From Enorma phocaeensis (lineage in GTDB: Bacteria; Actinomycetota; Coriobacteriia; Coriobacteriales; Coriobacteriaceae), in the NCBI RefSeq assembly GCF_016901575.1, contig NZ_JACJKQ010000014.1:1-54848 (forward strand): DNA of 54,848 nucleotides, read 5' to 3'. A program made the translations under genes and the position numbers. Positions 31,070-40,602 of this stretch are shown piece by piece (position 1 is the first letter of the stretch; each line of letters opens with the position of its first letter). The notes beneath the pieces are model-generated. The model did no database searches and was not told the origin of the DNA. It saw nothing but the letters and a program-made list of their open reading frames with translations.

Positions 31070-31666
31070 TTACACAAACAGCCCGCCGGCGATGCCGGCG
31101 ACGCCCGTGAAAGCAAGCGCCACCAGCGAGGCGGTGACAAGCGTGATGGGCAGGCCACGCAGAACGCCGGGCACTAGGCGCTCGTCGATGCGATCGCGCA
31201 GGAAGGCGAAGGCGACGATGGCGATAAACGCACCCATGCCGGCGCCGAAGGAGCTGCCAAGCGCGACATCGAACGTCGAGGTGGCGGCCACGGCGGCATT
31301 GCCCATGGGAACAGCGAGCAGCGCGGCGTTCAGCGCGACCACGGAAGCCATCATGTAGATCCGGTCGCGCACCGAGCGCTCCTTGCCCGTGGCCATGACG
31401 GCGCCGATCACATAGGACACGGCAACGCCGACCACAAGGTAGGCCATCGGGGCAAGGTAGGAGATGCCCCACGGCTCAAAGAGCGTCGTGTAGAGCGGCC
31501 AGCCGATAAGGCCGGACAGGAAGGCCGCGGCCCACACCATGCCGCCGAAGCAGAAGGAGTCCTGCGGACGCTCGGCGACCAGGATTACCGAAACCATGCC
31601 GACCAGCTGCACAAACACGAGGTTCTGGTCAAACGCGGCCGTGAACAGGGCGTTCAAAAGTTCCAT
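31070..31666 (-). CDS. rnfA: RnfA-like membrane subunit lacking cluster cysteines
   Basis: A 198-residue membrane protein with six helices that aligns with RnfA/NqrE over its whole length; for example, NLVFVQLVGMVSVILVA aligns with the first helix and RGLPITLVTASLVALAFTG with the last. In known Rnf and NQR complexes RnfA and RnfE form a pseudo-symmetric pair holding a [2Fe-2S] cluster in the membrane through two Cys each. Here the positions are Val25 and Ala114 (VALNAALLAV), both non-ligating. The ATG overlaps the rnfE stop codon (TAATG). Alignment is by eye, but the flanking Asn and Gly residues make the register clear. Confidence 0.85.
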   Translation of the reverse strand: MELLNALFTAAFDQNLVFVQLVGMVSVILVAERPQDSFCFGGMVWAAAFLSGLIGWPLYTTLFEPWGISYLAPMAYLVVGVAVSYVIGAVMATGKERSVRDRIYMMASVVALNAALLAVPMGNAAVAATSTFDVALGSSFGAGMGAFIAIVAFAFLRDRIDERLVPGVLRGLPITLVTASLVALAFTGVAGIAGGLFV

Positions 31667-32313
31667 TACTGCTCACCCCCCTGAGACGCAGCGCTCTTCT
31701 TGGCGGCGTCCACGATGGAATTGATGAATGCCGCAACGAGCGCCAGCACCAACAGCGAGCCGGCGGGCGTGCCGAAGATGGCGATCGGCGAGGAGGCGAG
31801 CTCGGTCATGGTGAGACCAAAGATCTCGCCGGTGGAGAACATGCCGTTTACCAAGCCGACAAAAGCAAGCGTGGCCACGGTGCACACGGCGCCAAACACC
31901 GCCGTGCCGAGCGACGAGCCCGAGGTCGGCGCGGCAGCGTAGTCCTCGTCCGTCGCGAACGCCATGGCGAGTGCGTTGACCGCGGCGATAGAAACATACA
32001 TGCCGACGTTCTCGTTGATCAGCGGATCGTACACGCGGAGCGCGAAGCCGCAGATGGCAACCACGGCGGCGCTCACCATGAGCATCACGGGGATGCGCGA
32101 GAACTTGCCCGTGACGGCGCGCAGCGGACGCGCGAGGATCGCCATGGCAAGGATCGACACGGCGCTCACCGCGCCGATCGCGGCGCCGTTCTCGAGCGAC
32201 GTCGCAACATACAGGCCCGGCAGCGAGCCCGCCACGACCACGAACGCCGGCGAGTGCACGAGCTCGCGCAGACGGGCGTTCTGGTCCTGAATCACAGAAT
32301 CATGAAGAGCCAT
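31666..32313 (-). CDS. rnfE: RnfE-like membrane subunit lacking cluster cysteines
   Basis: A 215-residue membrane protein with six helices, homologous to RnfE/NqrD. It would pair with RnfA in the membrane. The usual cluster Cys in GLCP reads GSLPG here (Leu31 at the Cys position), and the VTNC motif reads AVNAL (Ala114), so both of its expected [2Fe-2S] ligands are gone. The remaining Cys residues are elsewhere. The ATG at 32313 is one base after the rnfG stop, with GGGAGGT upstream, so translation is coupled. C-terminal residues are Lys/Ser-rich. It is shorter than E. coli RsxE, with a reduced loop before the last helix. Confidence 0.83.
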   Translation of the reverse strand: MALHDSVIQDQNARLRELVHSPAFVVVAGSLPGLYVATSLENGAAIGAVSAVSILAMAILARPLRAVTGKFSRIPVMLMVSAAVVAICGFALRVYDPLINENVGMYVSIAAVNALAMAFATDEDYAAAPTSGSSLGTAVFGAVCTVATLAFVGLVNGMFSTGEIFGLTMTELASSPIAIFGTPAGSLLVLALVAAFINSIVDAAKKSAASQGGEQ

Positions 32314-32314
32314 C

Positions 32315-32938
32315 TTAGTTACCTCCCAGCGCGGCATAAGCCTCGAAGGCGATGTTGAGGTCGGCCACGACGGCGTTCGAGGTGAACGTGGCGCCGGAGA
32401 CGCCGTCCACCTGGGTCTCGCCAGACGCGGGATCCTCCATGGTGAGGGTGCCCGTCGCGGCAAGCCCCGTAAAGGTGCCGAAGAAGTCCTCGGTCAGGGC
32501 GTTGGTGCCAATGCCGTCGGTCTCGTCCTCGGCCACGACCTGAATGCCGGCCACGGTGCCGTCGGAGGCGATGCCCACCATGAGCTCGACGTCGCCGTGG
32601 TAGCCGGTGGCCGAGACATCAAAGACGTAGTCGCCGGCGTCGGTCTGGTACACCGAGTTGAGGCCCTCGATCGACGGTGCGGTGACCTGGGTGAACGAGC
32701 CCGCATCGGGGAACAGCAGCGCACGCTGCGCGCCGCCCTTGGCCTCGTCCAAGCGCAGGTCGGCGTCGGCGAAGGCGGTGGAGCCCCACTCGCCGGCGTA
32801 GTAGACGCCCGCCGTCACGCCGCCGCACACGGCGGCAGCGACCAAGATGACGACGAAGGTGTACAGCGAGCCATTGCGATGGCGCTTGATCCAAGAAGGC
32901 TTCTTGGGAGCAGCGGAAGTCTCGTTAGACGAGGGCAT
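32315..32938 (-). CDS. rnfG: RnfG, flavin-binding electron transport subunit
   Basis: A 207-residue protein with one N-terminal membrane helix (residues 26-48) and an extracytoplasmic FMN-binding domain. The flavin motif SGATFTS is at 181-187, with Thr184 as the expected covalent FMN attachment site through phosphoester linkage. In Rnf complexes RnfG receives electrons on the outer side and passes them to RnfD. The ATG at 32938 overlaps the rnfD end by 14 bases and has GGGAGG at good spacing. The attachment motif is intact, so a flavinylating enzyme (ApbE) must exist elsewhere; none is in this window. Confidence 0.92.
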   Translation of the reverse strand: MPSSNETSAAPKKPSWIKRHRNGSLYTFVVILVAAAVCGGVTAGVYYAGEWGSTAFADADLRLDEAKGGAQRALLFPDAGSFTQVTAPSIEGLNSVYQTDAGDYVFDVSATGYHGDVELMVGIASDGTVAGIQVVAEDETDGIGTNALTEDFFGTFTGLAATGTLTMEDPASGETQVDGVSGATFTSNAVVADLNIAFEAYAALGGN

Positions 32939-33857
32939 TCTTGACACCTCCCACAGGCTGGGACCGCGTGTAGCGGTCGATGATCGGAACGAACATGTTC
33001 ATGAACAGGATGGAGAACGCCACGCCCTCGGGGGCGGAGGCGAACAGGCGCACGAGCGCCGTGATGAGGCCGCAGCCAACACCGAAGATGATCTTGCCCT
33101 TGGGCGTCATGGGCGTGGTGGTGTAGTCGGTGGCCATGAAGAAGGCGCCGAGCGCCAGGCCGCCGGACAGCAGCTCGAACATGACGTCCTGGCCGGCAAG
33201 GCCCGTGACCACGGCGACGGTGGCAATGAAGGGCAGCGTGGCCCAGGCGTCGACCACCTTGACCGCCAGCAGGAAGATGTAACCGATGAGCAGGGTCAAA
33301 ACGCAGGTCTCGCCCAGGGCGCCGGCGTGGTTGCCCAGGAAGAGGTCGAGATAGCTGTAGGGCATGGAGCCCTGCGCGGCCATGGCGAGCGGGGTGGCGC
33401 CGGTGACGGCGTCGAGCGACTTGCCCACCACGTCCGGATAGGACGAGAGTGCCGACGGCAGCGCAACCATAATAAAGACGCGGCCGGCGACGGCGGGGTT
33501 GGCGATGTTGCAGCCAATGCCGCCGAAGAGCATCTTCACGATGACGATGGAGAACGCCGTGCCCAGCATGGCCACCCAGAACGGGCAGTTGGCCGGCAGG
33601 GTGAAGGCCAGCAGCATGGCGGTGACCACGCAGGACAGGTCGCCCGCGGTGGACTCACGCTTCATGGCGATGCAGCACAGGTGCTCGCACACGAGCGCCG
33701 TGGCAATGCACACAAGCACCAGCAGCGGCGCGCCAAGGCCATACAGCACGGTCGCGGCAATGAGCGTGGGCACCAAGGCCAGGCACACGGCACCCATCAC
33801 CTTGAACGTGGTGCTGTTGCCGTGGAAATGAGGGGAGGCCTCGTTGATAAGGTTCAT
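32925..33857 (-). CDS. rnfD: RnfD, membrane flavoprotein subunit
   Basis: A 310-residue integral membrane protein with about ten helices, homologous to RnfD/NqrB, the ion-translocating flavin subunit. The FMN attachment motif is DAVTGATPLAM, with Thr155 as the covalent site. Conserved segments FGGIGCNIANPAVAGRVF and TDYTTTPMTPKGK are present. The ATG at 33857 has AAGGAGG nine bases upstream and lies four bases after the rnfC stop codon. The upstream in-frame extension is Arg/Pro-rich and spurious. All known core residues appear intact, unlike in RnfA and RnfE. Confidence 0.94.
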   Translation of the reverse strand: MNLINEASPHFHGNSTTFKVMGAVCLALVPTLIAATVLYGLGAPLLVLVCIATALVCEHLCCIAMKRESTAGDLSCVVTAMLLAFTLPANCPFWVAMLGTAFSIVIVKMLFGGIGCNIANPAVAGRVFIMVALPSALSSYPDVVGKSLDAVTGATPLAMAAQGSMPYSYLDLFLGNHAGALGETCVLTLLIGYIFLLAVKVVDAWATLPFIATVAVVTGLAGQDVMFELLSGGLALGAFFMATDYTTTPMTPKGKIIFGVGCGLITALVRLFASAPEGVAFSILFMNMFVPIIDRYTRSQPVGGVKNALV

Positions 33858-33861
33858 GTCG

Positions 33862-35199
33862 TTACGCCTCCTTCGCGGGTTGGGTACGGCGGGCGACGTC
33901 GCTGCGATAGAAGGCCTTGCCCTCGCGGATCGAGGCGGTGATGCGGCGATGCGCCGGGCAGGCGTAGGCGCACGAGCCACACTCCATGCAGTTCATGACC
34001 GCGAACTCATCCAGCTTCACCACGTCGTGGCTGCGGGACGCCGCGTCGAGCTGGAAAGGCATGAGGCCCAGCGGGCAGGCGCGCACGCAGCGGCCACAGC
34101 GGATGCAGGGCGTCTCGTCCGGCAGGATGGCGGCACTGTCCAGGCACAGGATGGCGTTGTTCGCCTTCAGGATGGGGCAGTCGATGTCGGTGATGGTGCG
34201 ACCCATCATGGGGCCGCCCATGATGATCTTGCGCGGCTCCTTCACGAGGCCGCCCGTGGTCTCCACCACGTCGTGCACGCTCATGCCGATGGGAATACGG
34301 TAGTTGCCGGGATTCTTCACGCAGTCGCCGGCGATGGTGACGGTCTTGCGCACCAGCGGCACGCCGTAGCGGAAGTACTCCTCGATACGCGACACCGTGG
34401 TCACGTTGAGCACGAGGCAGCCGGCGTCCACGGGCAGGCCGCCCGCGGGAACCGCGCGGCCCGTCGTGGCCTCGATGAGCACCTTCTCACCGCCGGCGGG
34501 GTACTTCGTGGGAATCGACAGGACCTCGACGAGGTCGGAGACGCCCTTCTCCTCAGCCGCCTTGCGCAGGGCCTCGATGGCCTCGGGCTTGTTGTCCTCG
34601 ACGCCGATGACGGCCGCCGGGATCTCCAGCGCGCGAGCGATGCGGGCTACGCCGTCAACGACGCGCTCGGAGTGCTCGATCATCTGGCGGTAGTCGCTCG
34701 TAATGAACGGCTCGCACTCCATGCCGTTCACCACGACGAACTCGAACTTCTTCCCCGGAGGGCACTTCATCTTGAACCACGACGGGAACGAGGCGCCGCC
34801 CAGGCCCACCACGCCGGAGGCGCGGACGCAGGCAATGAACTCGTCCTTTGTCTCGTACGTGGGCTTCGTGATGCTCGGATCCTGCTCCATCTTGCCGTCC
34901 GAGGCGATCTCCACCACCGGGGCCGTCTGGCCCGTGGGGAGCGTCTGGGTGGCGACGGAGGTCACCGTGCCCGAGATGCTTGCGTGCGTGGGCGCGCACA
35001 GGCCCTCGCCGTCGCCGATGAGCGTGCCGACGTACACGTGGTCGCCCACGTTGACCACCGGCTTGCCCGGAGCTCCGATATGCATGTTCAGCGGGATGCG
35101 AACCTGCTTGGGGGGCTCGATCGACGTGACAGGGCACTCACGCGTGTCCTTGCACTGAGGCGGATGTACACCGCCCAACGTCTTGTGCAGAGAGAACAT
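33862..35199 (-). CDS. rnfC: RnfC, NADH-binding iron-sulphur subunit
   Basis: A 445-residue peripheral cytoplasmic subunit that exchanges electrons with NADH through FMN. The N-terminal barrel-sandwich begins at HPPQCKD; the flavin/nucleotide site includes GVVGLGGASFPSWFK near residue 130 and NGMECEPFITSDYR. Two 4Fe-4S motifs follow: Cys365, 368, 371, 375 in CIRCGRCVRACP and Cys404, 407, 410, 414 in CMECGSCAYACP. This confirms an Rnf rather than an Na-NQR complex, which would have NqrA and NqrF. Gene order C-D-G-E-A is as in clostridial operons. The ATG at 35199 follows AAGGGGA. A leader hairpin and a palindrome lie upstream. Confidence 0.95.
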   Translation of the reverse strand: MFSLHKTLGGVHPPQCKDTRECPVTSIEPPKQVRIPLNMHIGAPGKPVVNVGDHVYVGTLIGDGEGLCAPTHASISGTVTSVATQTLPTGQTAPVVEIASDGKMEQDPSITKPTYETKDEFIACVRASGVVGLGGASFPSWFKMKCPPGKKFEFVVVNGMECEPFITSDYRQMIEHSERVVDGVARIARALEIPAAVIGVEDNKPEAIEALRKAAEEKGVSDLVEVLSIPTKYPAGGEKVLIEATTGRAVPAGGLPVDAGCLVLNVTTVSRIEEYFRYGVPLVRKTVTIAGDCVKNPGNYRIPIGMSVHDVVETTGGLVKEPRKIIMGGPMMGRTITDIDCPILKANNAILCLDSAAILPDETPCIRCGRCVRACPLGLMPFQLDAASRSHDVVKLDEFAVMNCMECGSCAYACPAHRRITASIREGKAFYRSDVARRTQPAKEA

Positions 35200-35227
35200 A
35201 TATCCCCTTCCCTCTTTCCCCTTCTAT

Positions 35228-35249
35228 GCGGGGCTAGGCGCAGCCCCGC
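35228..35249 (-). promoter_or_regulatory. Leader hairpin before rnfC
   Basis: GCGGGGCT (35228-35235) and AGCCCCGC (35242-35249) form a perfect 8-bp stem with a 6-base loop, 29 bases upstream of the rnfC start and just before its SD region. It could modulate translation or protect the 5' end. Confidence 0.5.
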
Positions 35250-35277
35250 GAGCTAGCACAATGCGAATATGCCAGCC

Positions 35278-35294
35278 ATACAGTTTACCTGTAT
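35278..35294. promoter_or_regulatory. Palindrome upstream of the rnf operon
   Basis: ATACAG-N5-CTGTAT is a 17-bp palindrome in an AT-rich patch about 80 bases upstream of rnfC. It is a candidate operator for a redox or nutrient regulator; no matching regulator is encoded nearby. Confidence 0.4.
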
Positions 35295-35595
35295 TGCTTC
35301 ACATTTTGAACACTTATTTGCGGAGGGAAGGGACACCCGCGCGCGTCTGACGTGCGGGTTAGGCGTTGCGGCACGCCGGCACCCATACGCCGTGGGCGCC
35401 CGCGCATGCATCGCGGGCCGCCTTGGGACGGCTGCATCATGAGGTGACGCGCCCGCACAAGGAGGTGACCCACAGGGTACACTGGCATCAAAAGGGCAGG
35501 TTCGCCGTCACCTATTACGCTGAGACGCCTCTCGGCGGCATGGCGCCCGGCCAATGGGGACACGCGCGCGCCAGCGAGACGCCTCGCCTCGCATG
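35295..35595. other. Gap between rnfC and dCMP deaminase
   Basis: About 300 bases without a gene. The part next to the rnf promoter is AT-rich; the rest is GC-rich and featureless apart from two AGGAGGTGAC-like SD-type motifs with no following frame. Confidence 0.5.
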
Positions 35596-36066
35596 CTAGT
35601 CGTCAATCGAGACGGCGCGGTAGGTGATTCCGCACCGGTCGAGAATGCTTTTCGAGATGAGGTTGTCCTCGGTGCCCTCGTATTTATCGCTGAGGTAGAC
35701 GACCTCACCGATGCCTGCCTGCACCAAGGTCTTGGCGCATTCGTGACAGGGGAACAGCGTCACGTAGACGGTGGCGCCGCCCATGTCCTTGAGCGAGCCT
35801 CGATAGTTCAGGATCGCATTGGCCTCGGCATGAATCACGTAGCTGTGCTTGTCGTGCAGCGGGTCGTCGGCGGTATCCCAGGGAAACTCGTCGTCATTCA
35901 ACGCAGAGGGGGTGCCGTTGTATCCCACCGAGAGGATACGGTGGTTGGTGTCCGCGATGCAGGCACCAACCTGCGTGTTAGGATCCTTGCTGCGAAGGCT
36001 TGCGGCGATCGCCACGCGCATGAAGAACTCGTCCCAGCTGATGACATCGGTGCGTTTGCCCGGCAT
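35596..36066 (-). CDS. Deoxycytidylate (dCMP) deaminase
   Basis: A 156-residue zinc deaminase that converts dCMP to dUMP for thymidylate synthesis. The zinc and catalytic motif is HAEANAILN (His and Glu) with PCHECAK supplying the two Cys ligands. N-terminal SWDEFFMRVAIAASLRSKDP and VGYNGTPSALND are typical of ComEB-like dCMP deaminases. The start ATG at 36066 gives a full-length protein. It is a single gene between the rnf and htrA regions. Confidence 0.95.
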   Translation of the reverse strand: MPGKRTDVISWDEFFMRVAIAASLRSKDPNTQVGACIADTNHRILSVGYNGTPSALNDDEFPWDTADDPLHDKHSYVIHAEANAILNYRGSLKDMGGATVYVTLFPCHECAKTLVQAGIGEVVYLSDKYEGTEDNLISKSILDRCGITYRAVSIDD

Positions 36067-36288
36067 AGCTCTCCTCTCTCACGCATTCGCACGGCCTCCT
36101 CGCATGGAATCACAGGCGGCGCCCCTTGTCAAAACGTTGCCAGCGAGGAGGCGCGATGCCTACGCCAAGGGCGGCAGGACCTTCCGTCCCGCCGCCCCGC
36201 GTCGATTATCTGTTCCTATGTCAGACCCGCCTTGGCACCCGAACGTACGCCTCGGCTTACCCGCGCCCACCGCGCGGGACTCGAGCCC

Positions 36289-37761
<1,473 letters not shown>

Positions 37762-38167
37762 ATCCTGCTTCCTTTCCGCATGGCTGGCGGCAGCAACCGC
37801 CCGTACGTTCATATGGTCTGGAAACGTTGTACCCCATGTCATGCGTGGCAGATGCGCTCGATGCCCCAGTTTTAGCGGAGCTTAAGTATTTCGACCTCTC
37901 GGCGTAAGAAACTTGTGCGGAAACGCCACAAACAGGAAGGCAGGCGCCCCAGAACGCGGGGCTCCAGGACATCCTGCATGCGTCTGGCAGCATGGCGTGC
38001 GACCCTCATCTCCGGAAACGCCGGCAGCAGGCAGAACGCCGTTTCCAACCAAGCAGAGCCGATGCGCCCGGAATAGACCGACGCTTTCATCGAGGTCTTG
38101 TGGGGCAAGCGAGGCGGAAAACGAGTTCGCTTCGGTTCTATGCAGATTCAGCGTTTCGGCGACATAC
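37762..38167. other. Gap upstream of htrA
   Basis: About 400 bases with no convincing gene on either strand. It must hold the htrA promoter, but no clear -35/-10 pair was identified. Confidence 0.5.
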
Positions 38168-38196
38168 AAAAGCGCCCTCCACACGGGAGGGCGCTT
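38168..38196 (-). terminator. Terminator of the GlnR-like gene
   Basis: AAGCGCCCTCC (38170-38180) and GGAGGGCGCTT (38186-38196) form an 11-bp perfect stem, followed on the minus strand by TTTGTATG, 25 bases past the regulator's stop codon. Confidence 0.88.
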
Positions 38197-38220
38197 GAAC
38201 AAAACACTTGAACGTAAGCG

Positions 38221-38886
38221 CTAGTCTTTGAAGAGGTATCCCACGCCGCGCACCGTCGTGATATGGGCTGCGATCTGCGGTCCGACCTTCGAGCGGATGC
38301 GTCGAATGTGCACGTCCACCGTACGCGTGCCGCCGCAGTACTCGAAGCCCCAGACGCGGTGCAGCAGCACCTCGCGCGAATAGGCCCGGTTGGGATGCGT
38401 CGCCAAAAACGACAGCAGCGAGTACTCCATGAGCGTAAGGTCAACCGGCTCCTCATCAAGATAGACCTGATAGGTGGCCAAATTGATGACCAGGTTATCG
38501 ATGCGCAGGACATCGTCCACCGCAAAGGACTCCTCGTCGCCCAGAAGGCGCCTCACGCGGGCCTCGAGCTCGGCGGGGGTGGCACTCGGGCACACGAAGT
38601 CGCAGCGCGCGTGCGGAGGCATGCGTAGGCCGGCGAGGGACTCGTCGTCAACGATGAGCAGCATGGGGATGCCGCCGCGGTCGTCAAGCCATTTGCTGAT
38701 CTGCTCGATTCGATCGTTGCGAACGCCGTCGGCGTCCAGAAGCAGCAGGCTAAAGTCATGTGCCGCCGTGGGAGAATCGGGCGTGGCAAGGCTCACCTCG
38801 ATACCCATGGTGGTGAGGGAACGCACGAACTCATGGAACCGCGTCGTGCGCGCCATGAACAGGATGCAGGTCTCAGTCTCGGGCAT
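38221..38886 (-). CDS. OmpR-type orphan regulator, GlnR-like
   Basis: A 221-residue response-regulator-like protein. The C-terminal half (about 125-221) is an OmpR/PhoB winged helix (VDLTLMEYSLLSFLA, GGTRTVDVHIRRIRSKVG, TTVRGVGYLF). The N-terminal half keeps a receiver-like fold (LLLLDADG) but lacks the usual acidic pair and clear switch residues, as in actinobacterial GlnR. No histidine kinase gene is near. It stands downstream of a glutamine synthetase gene on the same strand, whose upstream region contains 11-bp-spaced GAAAC half-sites like GlnR boxes. A nitrogen regulator is therefore likely. The ATG at 38886 has AGGAGG six bases upstream. Confidence 0.82.
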   Translation of the reverse strand: MPETETCILFMARTTRFHEFVRSLTTMGIEVSLATPDSPTAAHDFSLLLLDADGVRNDRIEQISKWLDDRGGIPMLLIVDDESLAGLRMPPHARCDFVCPSATPAELEARVRRLLGDEESFAVDDVLRIDNLVINLATYQVYLDEEPVDLTLMEYSLLSFLATHPNRAYSREVLLHRVWGFEYCGGTRTVDVHIRRIRSKVGPQIAAHITTVRGVGYLFKD

Positions 38887-38982
38887 GCCACACCTCCTCA
38901 AATTACAGGTACATCATATCGTATACATGCGCCCATCCGGACATATTGTTGCCTCTCTAGGCACTTTTTTGCTACCTCCGCG

Positions 38983-40323
38983 CTAGGAGTTCGCAAGATA
39001 GTGGCGAATCTCCCACTCGGTGATGGTAGATGCGTACTTCTCCCATTCGTCGCGCTTCTTCTTAAGGAAGAACGAGTGGATGTGGTCGCCCAGGACGTCC
39101 TTCATGAACTGCGAGCCCTCGAAGATGTCGAGCGCCTCGTCGAGGCTGCGCGGCAGCGGCGTATAGCCCAGCGACTCCAGATCGACCGAGGCGTTCCCCA
39201 TCGTGTCCACCGTGGTCTCGGCAGGAAGCTCGAGCTTGCGCTCGATGCCGTCGAGTCCCGCGGCGAGCGTGACGGCATTCGCCAGGTAGGGGTTGGCCAT
39301 CGGGTCGGGCGAGCGCAGCTCGATGCGCGTGGAGAGCTGCTTGCCCGGCTTATAGATGGGAATGCGAATCATCGCGGCGCGGTTGCGCAAGCCCCAGGTG
39401 GCGAACTCGGGCGTGGGGCCCTCCTTAGCAAGCAGGCGCTTGTAGGAGTTCACCGTGGGATTCGTGATCGCAGAGATCTCGGGTGCATGCGCCAAGATGC
39501 CCGCCATGTAATGCTTGGCCGTATCCGACAGGTGGTATACCGGATCGTCCTCGCCCCAAAAGACGTTGTTGCCGTCGTAATCGAAAAGCGACTGGTGCAA
39601 GAACAGCGCACTCGAGGCCTCGCCGGCAATCGGCTTGGGCATAAACGATGCGTGCACGCCCGAGGAGAACGCCTCGAGGCGAATGATGTGCTTCGCGGTG
39701 ATGATGGCGTCCGACGCGGTGAGCGCCTCGGCGTGGCGAAGCGAGATGCCATGCTGCGAGGGGCCCGACGAATGGAAGGTGTACTCGACCGGAATGCTCA
39801 TCTTCTCAAGCATGAGCACCGTGTCGCGCCTGAGGTCGCGGGCGGAATCCGAAGGCGTGAGGTCGAAATACCCCACCTCGTCGAGCGGCTCGGGAGTGCG
39901 CTCGTCGGGGAAATGGTAGAACTCGATCTCGGCGCCCACGTTCATGATGTAGCCGGCCTCCTCGGCGCGGCGGAACATGGTGCGCAGGCACTCGCGCGGG
40001 TCACCCATGAACGGCTTTCGGTCGGGCGTGCAGATGTCGCAGAACATGCGCGCGACGCCGTCGCGCGAGGGGCGCCACGGCAGGACCTGGAACGTGGACG
40101 GGTCGGGGAAGGCGAGCATGTCCGCCTCCTCGGGCGGCGTGAAGCCCTCGATCGAGGATCCGTCAAACCCGATGCCTTCGTCAAAAGCTACCTCGAGGTC
40201 CTCCGGGCTGATCGCGAAGCTCTTGAGGCGACCGAGCACGTCTGTGAACCACAGGCGTACGAACCGGATGCCGCGCTCCTCGACCGTGCGCAGGACGAAA
40301 TCGATATTCTGCTGCTGGTCCAT
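38983..40323 (-). CDS. glnA: Glutamine synthetase type I homologue with altered metal site
   Basis: A 446-residue GS-I protein of the short alpha type, without the adenylylation loop. Intact: GFDGSSIEGF, first metal pair Glu132 and Glu134 (GAEIEF), NPTVNSYKRL, NRAAMIRIP, and RIELRSPDP with Glu335. Altered by eye, with E. coli numbers: Glu212 is Ser185, Glu220 is Gly192 (HSSGPSQHG), and His269 is Phe241 (SSALFLHQSLF). These three normally bind the active-site metals, so activity is doubtful; it may be regulatory, act on another substrate, or shift ligands. The ATG at 40323 has GGAAGGTG upstream. It precedes the GlnR-like gene. Confidence 0.85.
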   Translation of the reverse strand: MDQQQNIDFVLRTVEERGIRFVRLWFTDVLGRLKSFAISPEDLEVAFDEGIGFDGSSIEGFTPPEEADMLAFPDPSTFQVLPWRPSRDGVARMFCDICTPDRKPFMGDPRECLRTMFRRAEEAGYIMNVGAEIEFYHFPDERTPEPLDEVGYFDLTPSDSARDLRRDTVLMLEKMSIPVEYTFHSSGPSQHGISLRHAEALTASDAIITAKHIIRLEAFSSGVHASFMPKPIAGEASSALFLHQSLFDYDGNNVFWGEDDPVYHLSDTAKHYMAGILAHAPEISAITNPTVNSYKRLLAKEGPTPEFATWGLRNRAAMIRIPIYKPGKQLSTRIELRSPDPMANPYLANAVTLAAGLDGIERKLELPAETTVDTMGNASVDLESLGYTPLPRSLDEALDIFEGSQFMKDVLGDHIHSFFLKKKRDEWEKYASTITEWEIRHYLANS

Positions 40324-40377
40324 GAAGCAACACCTTCCCATCCCGTCGGCGCCTGTGCGCCCACGTCACAATATGCG

Positions 40378-40415
40378 CTCATTACTTTCTCACAGGATTG
40401 TTTCGGACGGGTTTC
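40378..40415. promoter_or_regulatory. GlnR-box-like half-sites upstream of glnA
   Basis: Reading the minus strand: GAAAC (40411-40415), GAAAC (40400-40404), GTGAG (40389-40393) and ATGAG (40378-40382), each separated by exactly six bases (11-bp period). Actinobacterial GlnR boxes use GAAAC and GTNAC-type half-sites with six-base gaps. The site lies 55-92 bases before the glnA ATG. Confidence 0.5.
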
Positions 40416-40528
40416 GTCAGGTGCGGGGCCTGAAAGGGGCGGAGGCTGAAATCAATATGACAACAGAGCGTAATAATATGATGGCAGGTTAGGCAGGATT
40501 GGCCGAATCATGCATCCAAAAGCAAATA

Positions 40529-40560
40529 CGCCGCCGACGATATTCCCATCGCCGGCGGCA
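40529..40560 (-). terminator. Terminator of the decayed PTS gene
   Basis: A 13-bp stem with two mismatches (40529-40541 with 40548-40560) precedes GTATTTGCTTTT on the minus strand, 43 bases past the last PTS codon. Confidence 0.7.
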
Positions 40561-40602
40561 CGTTTTGTCAGCTGAGGGTTCAGCCCTAGCTGTCCTATTT
40601 CA

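Noticed and set aside
31070-35199. Na-translocating NADH:quinone reductase (NQR)
   Set aside because: RnfC with two 4Fe-4S motifs is present, and neither NqrA nor the ferredoxin-reductase subunit NqrF is encoded, so the complex is Rnf-type.
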